Assembly: GCA_015492195.1 (NCBI GenBank)
Contig: WGFP01000091.1
Span: 1 to 20,620 of the forward strand
DNA length: 20,620 nt
Source: Acidiferrobacterales bacterium
GTDB taxonomy: Bacteria; Pseudomonadota; Gammaproteobacteria; Acidiferrobacterales; Sulfurifustaceae
Reading direction: 5' to 3'
Each line of letters opens with the position of its first letter. Position 1 is the stretch's first letter. The translations under genes were made by a program, and so were the position numbers. Positions 1-6,581 of the stretch are shown here, one piece after another. The notes under the pieces are model-generated. The model searched no databases. It was not told the DNA's origin and saw nothing but the letters and a program-made list of their open reading frames with translations.

Positions 1-20
1 CAGGTCTTGCATTGCCGCAT
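1..20. repeat. Left 20-bp inverted repeat of RAYT element
   Basis: CAGGTCTTGCATTGCCGCAT is the reverse complement of bases 941-960 with one mismatch (19/20). The two copies bracket the transposase gene exactly: the right copy begins on the last base of its stop codon. Repeats of the CAAGACCTGAC type commonly accompany RAYT genes, as far as I recall. The element may extend left of the window. Confidence 0.75.
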
Positions 21-96
21 GAGGGATGATCAAATCTAGCTTATTCAATTAATTACCTCTCCTCCATCAAATCTGATTGCAAAAGGAATTGCCGCC

Positions 97-941
97 ATGT
101 CGCGTCCATTACGGATTGAATGTCCGGGTGCTGTCTATCATGTCGCCTCGCGGGGAAACGGGCGTGAAGATGTTTATGTGGATGACGGGATAGAAAGGAA
201 TTCCTGGCGGTATTCGGCCATGTATGCGGACGGCACCATTGGATCTGTCATGCCTATTGTCTGATGAGCAACCACTATCACCTCGTGATTGAGACCCCAG
301 ATGCGAATCTCTCAAGAGGCATGCGCCAACTCAATGGAATCTATACGCGTCGATTTAATCAACGGCATCACCGTGTTGGGCATGTATTTCAGGGCCGTTA
401 TAAGGCGATCCTCGTGGATAAAGACAGTTATCTCTTAGAATTATCGCGCTATGTGGTATTAAATCCTGTACGGGCGGGAATGGTCAAAGCGGCGGGCCAA
501 TGGCCATGGAGCAGTTACCGGGCGATGATCGGGAAAGTGAAGAAGCCAAAGTGGCTGGAAACCGACCTGGCGCTGGGCCAACTGGCCCAGCGCCGCAAGA
601 TCGCACGTAACAAGTACATTAGATTGATCGCTGAAGGAAAAGACCAAGCAAGTATATGGCGACACCTCAGTCAGCAGATCTATCTTGGTGATGCGCAGTT
701 TGTGGCGAAGATGCAGGCACGCGCAGGCAAGTTGGATTGTTTAATAGAGGTGCCGAAGGCGCAGCGAAAACCTGTTGTACAGTCCCTGTCTTACTATGCG
801 GGACGGTATGAGTCGATGCAAAAAGCAATGACGAGGGCGTATAAGACAGGAGCCTATTCAATGAAGGCAATTGGGGATTATTTCGGGGTACACTACAGCA
901 CGGTGAGTCGAGTGGTGAGAGCACACGAAGATGAAGGGTGA
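97..941 (+). pseudogene. REP-associated tyrosine transposase (RAYT, Y1/HUH family), frameshifted
   Basis: RAYTs are single-strand HUH nucleases related to IS200/IS605 TnpA that act on REP palindromes. Translation starts at ATG 97 (SD AAAGGA) with the family N-terminus MSRPLRIE..GAVYHVASRGN. After base 186 the reading frame is lost, and one base appears to be missing at about 187-188. From 189 the frame resumes as DRKEFLAVFGHVC, leading into MSNHYHLV, whose H-Y-H is the HUH metal motif. The presumed catalytic Tyr lies in RYVVLNPVRAGM (Y63 counted from the ATG at 264). The last 35 or so residues form a DnaA-like helix-turn-helix (MKAIGDYFGVHYSTVSRVV). The reading frame from 264 stays open for 225 codons, so the lesion looks recent, unless it is a sequencing error or programmed frameshift. 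The gene is more AT-rich than its surroundings, which fits transfer. Confidence 0.88.
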
Positions 942-960
942 TGTGGCAATGCAAGACCTG
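941..960. repeat. Right 20-bp inverted repeat of RAYT element
   Basis: ATGTGGCAATGCAAGACCTG pairs with bases 1-20, with a single mismatch (T at 944 against the expected C). It overlaps the last base of the transposase stop codon. No target-site duplication can be tested, because the left flank lies outside the window. Confidence 0.75.
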
Positions 961-1122
961 ACACCGTGGTCGCTCGATGAATTCGATATTGAGCACCATG
1001 CCTTGGGCTTTCAACAATTCTTCAAGCGTATCGTGAAATGGGAACGCCGCTATGGCGGGCCAGTGGCCGAACTAAAGGGATCAAGTCTGTACTTATATCA
1101 TTATCTCTAGCACCCTTGTCGC

Positions 1123-1198
1123 ATGTTTCGCCCCTTCGCATTGAATTCAACGGTGCTTATTACCACGTGATGAATCGCTGTTAAAGAAATCAGCACCC
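1123..1198 (+). pseudogene. 5' remnant of a second RAYT transposase
   Basis: A short stretch encodes the hallmark RAYT N-terminus. ATG TTT CGC CCC at 1123 continues, after one missing base, as PLRIEFNGAYYHVMNR, then a cysteine codon and an in-frame TAA where the family usually has G-R. No HUH motif or catalytic domain follows, so only about the first 25 codons survive. Its sequence differs from the neighbouring RAYT (EFNGAYYHVMN against ECPGAVYHVAS), so it is a remnant of a different subfamily and not a duplication. Confidence 0.65.
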
Positions 1199-1265
1199 TT
1201 ATACAAGGGCTGGATAGCTCAATCCGAACGGGGTTTTGCCGTGGCCTGGTTTTCCGGTCTTGGAT

Positions 1266-1559
1266 CTATTTTCCGATATCTTCCGTCTTTATCATCCTGC
1301 GTTTATGGATGACGGCCAGGACCTCGACGTTGTTGTCCCGGGTCTCGTAGAAGATACGGTAGGTGTAGATCGACAGCTCCCGCACGTTGTCATCGCCGAC
1401 CTCGGGCACCACCCTGCCGATGCGGGGCAGTTGTTCGAGGATGCCGGTCTTAGCGGCGATCTCCTGGGTGACTTTTTTGGCGTAGTGCGGAGAGTCCTGG
1501 GCGATATAGTCGAAGATGCGACGCAGGTCGCGCTTGGCCTGGTTCGACCACCTTACCAC
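1266..1559 (-). CDS. RelE/ParE-family toxin of a type II toxin-antitoxin module
   Basis: This 97-residue protein has the RelE/ParE layout. An N-terminal helix pair (WSNQAKRDLRRIFDYIAQDSPHYAKKVTQEI) precedes a loop (LEQLPRIGRVVPEV) and then beta strands ending in RELSIYTYRIFYETRDNNVEVLAVIHKRR. The R-x-F/Y-Y...V.AVIH.RR ending is characteristic. Family members poison either mRNA on the ribosome (RelE) or DNA gyrase (ParE); sequence inspection alone does not say which. Translation appears to start at GTG 1559, seven bases inside the antitoxin gene's 3' end, so the two are probably translationally coupled. The length is normal and no disabling lesion is visible. Confidence 0.88.
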   Translation of the reverse strand: MVRWSNQAKRDLRRIFDYIAQDSPHYAKKVTQEIAAKTGILEQLPRIGRVVPEVGDDNVRELSIYTYRIFYETRDNNVEVLAVIHKRRMIKTEDIGK

Positions 1560-1732
1560 CGCTCGATCTCACGCAGGAGATCCTCATGGCTGATGGTGCG
1601 CCCGGCCTCGACGTCCTCGCGGCCCTTGCGGACCTTGTCGAGGACATAGAGCCGGTACATGATCTCGTCCATGTCGACGTCATCGGGCAATTTGCCGATG
1701 GTCTCCAGGGCTTCCTGTTTGGCGGGTTGCAT
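1553..1732 (-). CDS. Small antitoxin partner of the RelE/ParE toxin
   Basis: A 59-codon gene starts at ATG 1732 with a good SD (CAGGAG) and ends at TAA 1555-1553, overlapping the toxin start. The protein begins MQPAKQEALETIGKLPDDVD and continues with MDEIMYRLYVLDKVRKG and AGRTISHEDLLREIERW. The pattern 'TIxxLPDDxxxxDxMxRLYxLxKVxxGxxxxxxGxxIShEe' is common in small antitoxins next to RelE/ParE toxins (from memory of that family). It is short and acidic, as expected of an antitoxin. Being antitoxin-first with overlap is the standard arrangement, and antitoxins of this kind usually autorepress the operon. Confidence 0.85.
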   Translation of the reverse strand: MQPAKQEALETIGKLPDDVDMDEIMYRLYVLDKVRKGREDVEAGRTISHEDLLREIERW

Positions 1733-1753
1733 GGTGTTCTCCTGAATCTCTAT

Positions 1754-1888
1754 TTAGGCGTTGACGGCTTGATCGTCCAGGGCCGTGAGCGGGGTCTGCA
1801 TTTGTTGAACGCGCACATCCCGGCCCAGCTTTTTTAACCAGGCAGTGGGGATCAAAAGGCCGTTTTTCGTGTAGCGGGCGCCGCTCAT
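1754..1888 (-). CDS. Small ORF upstream of the antitoxin, unknown function
   Basis: This is a 44-codon reading frame, ATG 1888 to TAA 1754, that starts 21 bases upstream of the antitoxin gene on the same strand. The product MSGARYTKNGLLIPTAWLKK followed by LGRDVRVQQMQTPLTALDDQ resembles the beginning of short 'xYTxxGLLIPxxWL' proteins seen near toxin-antitoxin genes, but I do not recognise a family with confidence. A possible SD (GAGCAGG) lies about 9 bases before the ATG. A -10-like TATACT lies on the minus strand at about 1922-1917, with no good -35. It could be a leader gene of the module, a decayed second antitoxin, or not translated. Confidence 0.4.
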   Translation of the reverse strand: MSGARYTKNGLLIPTAWLKKLGRDVRVQQMQTPLTALDDQAVNA

Positions 1889-2023
1889 TGTGTTTACCTG
1901 CTCGTTGTTAATTTTTAAAGTATATCACCGGCGATCTCGGCAACGCCACGACCCCAATTGGGGCGTTTTCTCACCCCCGACACCCTGGTGCCGTACCCCG
2001 GCACGGAGACACCCGGTCGGTTG

Positions 2024-2029
2024 TATACT
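2024..2029 (+). promoter_or_regulatory. -10 element positioned for leaderless transcription of the DUF763 gene
   Basis: TATACT (5/6 to the sigma70 consensus) ends 7 nt before ATG 2037, which places the start point at or next to the A of the start codon. The intervening bases (TCCCACC) contain no SD. No convincing -35 is visible 16-18 bp upstream. Confidence 0.5.
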
Positions 2030-2036
2030 TCCCACC

Positions 2037-3119
2037 ATGCGCACCGGTCTGGCCCAGCTTCCTCTCCACGGCGGAAAAGCACCCCGATGGCTGTTCAGCC
2101 GCATGGTGCGCCTGGCCCGCGAGGTGGTGTGCCACATCACGACCGAATACGGCCCGGACGAGATCCTCGTTCGGCTTTCCGATCCTTACTGGTTCCAGGC
2201 ATTGGGTTGCGCCCTCGGCTTCGACTGGCACTCCAGCGGGGTGACGACCACCACCTGCGGCGCCATCAAGGAAGGGATCCGCGGGCTGGAAAAAGACTTA
2301 GGATTTTATGCCGCCGGCGGCAAGGGCGCCGCCTCCCGTAAAACGCCTCAGGAAATCATCACCGTTTGTGAAAGGCTGTCGCGCGCACCGGAGGCGCTGG
2401 TCTACGCCAGTCGCCTCTCGGCCAAGGTGGACAACTCCGCGGTCCAGGACAATCACCAGCTTTACCACCACAGTTTTTTCTTCACCAAAGACGGGCGATG
2501 GTGCGTGGTGCAGCAGGGCATGAACGACGCCACCGGTACCGCGCGCCGTTACCACTGGCTGGGCGACGGGCTTGACAGTTTCGTCAACGAACCCCATGCC
2601 GCCATTTGTTGTGACACGCGCCAGCAAACCCTGAACCTGGTGGCAAATGACAGCGAGAAATCACGCATCGCCATCACGGAGCTTGCTGCTCAGCCGGACA
2701 AGGACGTGCTATCGACCCTGGCGCGTTTGCCCGATCTTGTCCTGCCGCACCGCCATGAGGTATCGGCGGCCGATGTGAACCCCCGTTATATTAAAAAAAT
2801 TCTGCTTCGCACTTACGAGCGCGCACCCAAGGACTTCGAGGCGCTGCTCGGCATCGAAGGGGTGGGCGCCAAGACCCTGCGGGCCCTGGCGCTGGTGGCG
2901 GAACTGATTTACGGCGCCCGCGCCAGCACCCGCGATCCGGCGCGGTTTTCCTTCGCCCACGGCGGCAAGGACGGCACGCCGTATCCGGTCGACCGCGCCA
3001 CGTATGACCGCACCATCGACGTGCTGCACGCCGCGCTCGCCCGGGCCAAGGTGGACCGCAGCGACAAAATCAAGGCGCTTAAATGCCTGGCGACCTTCAG
3101 CCGGCCCCAAGAACAATAA
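2037..3119 (+). CDS. DUF763 domain protein
   Basis: This 360-residue protein matches DUF763 over its length. Recognisable blocks are LPLHGGKAPRWLFSRMVRL near residues 8-26, SDPYWFQALGCALGFDWHSS at 48-67 followed by GVTTT, KVDNSAVQDNHQLYHHSFFF with RWCVVQQGMN in the middle, and a helix-hairpin-helix-like stretch (FEALLGIEGVGAKTLRALAL) around 273-292. Function is unknown; the helix-hairpin-helix suggests nucleic-acid contact, and the His-rich centre (HQLYHH) could bind metal, but both are inference. The family is better known from archaea and thermophiles, so transfer is possible. I chose ATG 2037 over an upstream in-frame start at 1890 because the family begins here and the extra 49 residues look non-coding. 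The gene appears leaderless. Confidence 0.9.
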   Translation: MRTGLAQLPLHGGKAPRWLFSRMVRLAREVVCHITTEYGPDEILVRLSDPYWFQALGCALGFDWHSSGVTTTTCGAIKEGIRGLEKDLGFYAAGGKGAASRKTPQEIITVCERLSRAPEALVYASRLSAKVDNSAVQDNHQLYHHSFFFTKDGRWCVVQQGMNDATGTARRYHWLGDGLDSFVNEPHAAICCDTRQQTLNLVANDSEKSRIAITELAAQPDKDVLSTLARLPDLVLPHRHEVSAADVNPRYIKKILLRTYERAPKDFEALLGIEGVGAKTLRALALVAELIYGARASTRDPARFSFAHGGKDGTPYPVDRATYDRTIDVLHAALARAKVDRSDKIKALKCLATFSRPQEQ

Positions 3120-3146
3120 ATGCGTCAGATCCTAGAAGCTAAAGAC

Positions 3147-3219
3147 AATCCCGCCGGGCGGAGTCGCCTTCGTCCGGCGGGGATTCGGGACAGGGACGCT
3201 GCGCTGCGCGCGTGTCCCG
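3147..3219 (-). terminator. Tandem hairpins between convergent genes
   Basis: Arm AATCCCGCCGGG (3147-3158) pairs with TCCGGCGGGGATT (3173-3185), with one bulged G. A second stem, CGGGACA/TGTCCCG (3186-3192 and 3213-3219), follows directly. Read on the minus strand, the outer hairpin is followed by GTCTTT, so it could terminate the 3227-3511 gene; the plus-strand side has no T-run. Whether either hairpin terminates transcription is inference. Confidence 0.45.
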
Positions 3220-3226
3220 GCGTGAT

Positions 3227-3511
3227 CTACCGCGTTGTACGGCTGCCCTTCTTCGTGCGGTCGCCCTGTTTGCCGGCGGGTCCCTTGCGGTCTCCAACAT
3301 GCGGATCGGTGGCATGGTGATGATACCGTGCGTCGGCGACATGCTGTTGATCGCCCACGCAACCGAACGTAGCCTGCGGACCATGACCACCCATCATGCC
3401 GTGGCCCTGATAACCGGAAACCGGACCGCGGCTCCACACGGAGGCACTGGCCGCGAGGCCGATGCCCAAGGCAACACCGATAATAAGTGGAAGGGTGTTT
3501 TTCGCTTTCAT
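3227..3511 (-). CDS. Small exported Met/His-rich protein, unknown function
   Basis: A 94-residue product starts at ATG 3511 behind a strong SD (AAAAGGAGAACTGCG). It begins MKAKNTLPLIIGVALGIGLA, a clear signal peptide with likely cleavage near ASA-SV at 23-26. Then comes a glycine/Met/His segment, GYQGHGMMGGHGPQ, of the kind found in periplasmic metal-handling or Spy/CpxP-like proteins. The rest (residues 49-94) is hydrophilic, rich in H, R and K, and not recognisable, so the 3' half may be frameshifted or fast-evolving. It is divergent from the two-component operon starting at 3705, whose sensor also has a Met/His-rich periplasmic stretch, suggesting the pair handles or senses the same metal or stress. 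I infer periplasmic location; no enzymatic role is visible. Confidence 0.6.
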   Translation of the reverse strand: MKAKNTLPLIIGVALGIGLAASASVWSRGPVSGYQGHGMMGGHGPQATFGCVGDQQHVADARYHHHATDPHVGDRKGPAGKQGDRTKKGSRTTR

Positions 3512-3644
3512 CGCAGTTCTCCTTTTCTCTCGTCAAGGTGAAGACGGAATGCCTTCACACGCACATATAGATAACCACGATGGTGTAACCGGCATATGTC
3601 CAAAAACGGGTTTTTTGTAACGAACGTTTTCAGGCGCGGCAGGC

Positions 3645-3698
3645 GTTACACTACGTTACAATTTTCTGCGTGCACACCGTCATGCCAAACCGTATAAC
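3645..3698 (+). promoter_or_regulatory. Tandem GTTACA operator and promoter of the two-component operon
   Basis: GTTACA occurs at 3645-3650 and again at 3655-3660, exactly one helical turn apart, the geometry bound by OmpR-family dimers. The stretch TACACTACGTTACA fits the TACA-N6-TACA core of the E. coli RstA box as I remember it. A reversed GTAACG lies at 3617-3622. Downstream, TGCACA (3671-3676, 4/6 to the -35) and TATAAC (3693-3698) are 16 bp apart, and TATAAC ends 6 nt before ATG 3705. This suggests autoregulated, leaderless transcription of the response regulator. Confidence 0.55.
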
Positions 3699-3704
3699 CA
3701 TCTT

Positions 3705-4436
3705 ATGACGCATACCGAACACACCGACCACATTCTCGTCGTCGACGATGACGCGGAAATCCGGCGCCTGTTGCGGGATTACCTGGAAAAGCACGGCCTG
3801 CGGGTGACCGCCGTGCCCGACGGCCGGGCGATGCGGGCCGCATTGGACCGGGCCCGCATTGACCTGGTGGTCCTGGACCTGATGCTGCCCGGCGAAGACG
3901 GGCTGACCCTGTGCCGCGGGCTGCGGGCGAATTCGTCGATTCCCGTGATCATGCTCACGGCCTTGGGCGAGGAAACCGATCGTATTGTCGGTCTGGAAAT
4001 GGGGGCGGACGATTACCTCCCCAAACCCTTTAATCCCCGGGAGCTCCTGGCCCGCATCAAGGGCGTGCTGCGCCGGGCGCGGGCATTGCCCCCCTCGGCG
4101 GAACCGGAGCAGGCCCGGCGAATCCGGTTCGCCGATTGGGTCCTGGATGTGCCCTCCCGCCACCTGATCTCCCCCAAAGGCGTGGTCGTCCCGTTGAGCG
4201 GCGGGGAGTACCGGTTGCTGCGCGTTTTTCTCGACCACCCGAACCGGGTGCTCAACCGCGACCAGCTCCTGGATTTCACGAAGGGGCGGGAGACCCTCCC
4301 CTTCGACCGCAGCATCGACGTTCAAGTGGGGCGGCTGCGGCAGCGTTTGAACGACGACGGCCGGGACCCAACCATCATCAAGACCGTGCGCGGCGAGGGG
4401 TATGTGCTCGCCGCCACGGTTAAAAAGGAAAACTGA
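3705..4436 (+). CDS. OmpR-family response regulator
   Basis: This 243-residue transcription factor has a receiver domain (about 8-122) and a C-terminal winged helix (about 140-237). The acidic pocket DDD is at 14-16, the phospho-acceptor is D58 in VVLDLMLPGEDG, and the conserved Thr and Lys are T85 and K107 (YLPKPFNPREL). The winged helix has LSGGEYRLLRVFLDHPNRVL, FDRSIDVQVGRLRQRL and the family ending IIKTVRGEGYVL. The closest type is the OmpR subgroup rather than PhoB. It is followed by the kinase with a one-base TGATG overlap, so the two are co-translated. No SD precedes the ATG; a -10 six bases upstream points to a leaderless message. Tandem GTTACA sites upstream suggest autoregulation. 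Targets may include the divergent Met/His-rich exported protein. Confidence 0.95.
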   Translation: MTHTEHTDHILVVDDDAEIRRLLRDYLEKHGLRVTAVPDGRAMRAALDRARIDLVVLDLMLPGEDGLTLCRGLRANSSIPVIMLTALGEETDRIVGLEMGADDYLPKPFNPRELLARIKGVLRRARALPPSAEPEQARRIRFADWVLDVPSRHLISPKGVVVPLSGGEYRLLRVFLDHPNRVLNRDQLLDFTKGRETLPFDRSIDVQVGRLRQRLNDDGRDPTIIKTVRGEGYVLAATVKKEN

Positions 4437-5845
4437 TGCGTCTTCTCCCGCAATCCCTGTTCGGCCGGCTGGTGTTGATTCTCCTGGCCGGCCTACTGCT
4501 GGCCCAGTCACTGAGCGCGCTGATCCAGTTCCGCGACCGCGGCGACACCCTGTACCAGGCCAGCGGGCTGCAATCGGCGCAGCGGATCGCGGACATTGTC
4601 CGGCTGCTGGAGTCGTCCGGTCCGCGCGAACGGGAGCAACTCGTTGCCGCCCTCAACGCACCGCCCCTGCGCATCTCGTTGACCGATCCGCCCTGGTCAG
4701 AGACCGATTCAAAGATGACCAGCGAAGGACTGGCTGCGGTGTTTCGTGCCTTGCTGGATCGCAGTCTCGGTGGCGGTTATTCCTTGACGGTGGCGGTGAC
4801 GGAAACCACGTCCATGGCGCCGGTCCAGGGATCCATGGGGCCCGGGCACATGGGCATGGGCGCGCCGATGGGTGGACGGCACATGGCCCGCCTCGGGGTC
4901 CTGCCGCCCGGGGGCCTGTCCTTCCTGGCCCAGGTCCGGCTACGCGATGGAACCTGGGTTACCTTCGAACACCGCATTCCCAAGGAGGTGTTCGCCTGGT
5001 CCACGCGGTTGCTGCTCACCTTGGCGGTATTGCTGGCGGCGGTGGTTTTGCTTTCCCTGCTTGCGGTGCGTTGGATCACGCGCCCGCTCTCCATACTTGC
5101 CGGCGCCGCCGACGAACTGGGCCGCGACATCCATCGTCCCCCGCTACCGGAGACCGGACCCGTTGAAGCGCGTCACGCCGCGCGGGCGTTCAACACCATG
5201 CAGGCGCGACTGGCGCGCTACATCAAGGACCGCACCCGCATCCTTACGGCCGTGTCCCACGACCTGAAGACACCCATCACGCGGCTTCGGCTGCGCGCGG
5301 AACTGCTCGATGATCCCAAGCTGCGCGCGAGCTTCGTCAAGGACTTAGACGAGATGCAGGCCATGACCGCCGCGACCCTGGATTTCCTGCGCGGCATGGA
5401 AAGCGAAGAGGCGATTCAACCGGTGGATGTGCGTGCCTTGCTGGAGAGCCTGAAGGCCGACGCCGATGAAATGGGCCGGAAGGTGGAAATCAACGGCGAT
5501 AACCCGGCGCCTTACCCCGCACGGCCCCTGGCGCTCAAACGCTGTATCGCCAACCTGATCGACAACGCCCTTAAATACGGGGGGCAAGCGCACATCACGC
5601 TCACGGAACAGGGCAAACAGCTTCGAATCGTGGTGGCCGACGAGGGACCCGGCATTCCGGAACAGGAACTGGATAAGGTGTTCGAACCGTTTTACCGCGT
5701 TGAGACCTCCCGCAGTCGCGACACCGGCGGTACCGGCCTGGGTCTGAGCATCGCCCGCAACATCGCGCGGGCCCACGGCGGCGAACTTGTGCTGCGCAAC
5801 CGTCGCGGGGGCGGGCTGGAGGCGGTGCTCACGCTGTCGCGTTGA
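4436..5845 (+). CDS. Sensor histidine kinase with Met/His-rich periplasmic insert
   Basis: This is a 469-residue inner-membrane kinase partnered with the upstream regulator. Transmembrane helices lie at about 8-30 and 190-213, bounding a periplasmic domain of about 160 residues. That domain contains an unusual Met/Gly/His tract at 127-150, with M127, M134, M139, M141, M145, M150, H138 and H149. A HAMP domain follows (WITRPLSILAGAADELG), then the H-box TAVSHDLKTPITRLRLR with H275. The ATP-binding domain has the N-box NLIDNALKYG (373-383), G1 DEGPGIP (402-408), FEPFYR and G2 GGTGLGLSIA (431-440). All catalytic motifs are intact. Thioether-rich loops of this kind bind Cu(I) or Ag(I) in other proteins, so metal sensing is plausible but not demonstrated; the overall type is EnvZ-like. 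Confidence 0.95.
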   Translation: MRLLPQSLFGRLVLILLAGLLLAQSLSALIQFRDRGDTLYQASGLQSAQRIADIVRLLESSGPREREQLVAALNAPPLRISLTDPPWSETDSKMTSEGLAAVFRALLDRSLGGGYSLTVAVTETTSMAPVQGSMGPGHMGMGAPMGGRHMARLGVLPPGGLSFLAQVRLRDGTWVTFEHRIPKEVFAWSTRLLLTLAVLLAAVVLLSLLAVRWITRPLSILAGAADELGRDIHRPPLPETGPVEARHAARAFNTMQARLARYIKDRTRILTAVSHDLKTPITRLRLRAELLDDPKLRASFVKDLDEMQAMTAATLDFLRGMESEEAIQPVDVRALLESLKADADEMGRKVEINGDNPAPYPARPLALKRCIANLIDNALKYGGQAHITLTEQGKQLRIVVADEGPGIPEQELDKVFEPFYRVETSRSRDTGGTGLGLSIARNIARAHGGELVLRNRRGGGLEAVLTLSR

Positions 5846-5877
5846 TATGCGCCCGAGGACAGGAATCGCTTTATACG

Positions 5878-6330
5878 TTAGGGAAGCGGGATATCTTTCA
5901 ACGTAATGATGCGCGCATAAGAGCGAATGACGTCGGACAATTTTACACGGGTTTTGCGGCCCTTGACGTCGACGACTTCCAGATAAGAACTGGCGATCAC
6001 TTTGCGTTCGACGTTGTCAAAGACATCGAGATCAAGGATGAAAAACCCGTCCGCGTCGCTCTCTGTCACGTCCATCAGCGTACGTTGCGCGTCGTACAGG
6101 CTCACCGAAACGCCCGCCAGCCCCTTTCCGCCATAGCGGGCGATGAATCGTCCTTTTATTTTTTCGGCTTGAGGTTGGCGTTGGGCGACAAGAATAGGGT
6201 TATTCTTGACGACGGATGTATGCGGTGCTCGGGCAGGCAAGACAAACGACGGTTCCCCCGCCTTTATCTGAAAGGCGCCGAAAACCTGCGACGCAGCCAG
6301 GTAAAAAATTGCCATTACGAGAGCTTTGAT
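5878..6330 (-). CDS. Exported protein with carboxypeptidase-regulatory-like domain; possible ATC start
   Basis: The product has a signal peptide followed by a low-complexity linker and a C-terminal beta-sandwich-like domain: KGRFIARYGGKGLAGVSVSL, then TESDADGFFILDL, typical of carboxypeptidase-D regulatory/transthyretin-like folds (G.V..V.L...T..DG.F.L). It is probably periplasmic or surface-associated, and its role is unknown. The start is uncertain. GGAGG at 6344-6340 is 8 bases before ATC 6330, from which translation would give (M)KALVMAIFYLAASQVFGA, an excellent signal peptide. The nearest in-frame ATG is 6315, too far from the SD. An in-frame TTG at 6411 would add 27 hydrophilic residues. 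ATC initiation is rare, so a point mutation of ATG or use of 6315 are alternatives. It converges tail-to-tail on the kinase. Confidence 0.7.
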   Translation of the reverse strand: MKALVMAIFYLAASQVFGAFQIKAGEPSFVLPARAPHTSVVKNNPILVAQRQPQAEKIKGRFIARYGGKGLAGVSVSLYDAQRTLMDVTESDADGFFILDLDVFDNVERKVIASSYLEVVDVKGRKTRVKLSDVIRSYARIITLKDIPLP

Positions 6331-6428
6331 AAGCGTTACCTCCGGTCTCGTAACAAAACAATTTAATATTTCCCAAATGCCATCCCCGCTTCCTGAACAT
6401 TCCTTGTTCAATAACCTGTAATATTTTA

Positions 6429-6457
6429 AGTATAAGCCCCCATTTATATAGGGACAA
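6429..6457 (-). promoter_or_regulatory. Sigma70-like promoter for the 5878-6330 gene
   Basis: On the minus strand TTGTCC (6457-6452) is separated by 17 bp from TATACT (6434-6429). The predicted start point is near 6422, giving a leader of about 90 nt to the ATC or only about 10 nt to the alternative TTG at 6411. Confidence 0.55.
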
Positions 6458-6462
6458 CCAAC

Positions 6463-6483
6463 GCATCACTGAAAGGGTGATGC
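6463..6483. other. 7-bp perfect inverted repeat
   Basis: GCATCAC (6463-6469) and GTGATGC (6477-6483) are separated by 7 bases. It lies just upstream of the minus-strand promoter's -35, so it could be a protein-binding site. No T-run follows on either strand, which argues against a terminator. Confidence 0.4.
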
Positions 6484-6581
6484 TGCTTGAGCCTGTCCGA
6501 ACGACATGCCCACAGCTGAATCCTTCCGGCGCCGGTACACGTCTCCCCACCAGCCTGTTTAATCGTCGCCGATTCCTCAGC

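Noticed and set aside
949..1110. 53-codon ORF (MQDLTPWSLDEFDIEHHALG...) directly after the RAYT
   Set aside because: Its ATG lies inside the inverted repeat and no SD is present. A vague likeness to IS110-type N-termini could not be supported.
1890..2036. N-terminal extension of the DUF763 protein
   Set aside because: The 49 extra residues are not like DUF763, there is no SD, and the region overlaps the promoter.
3651..4511. 286-codon minus-strand ORF
   Set aside because: Shadow of the response regulator gene, caused by GC-rich codon bias; its translation resembles no family.
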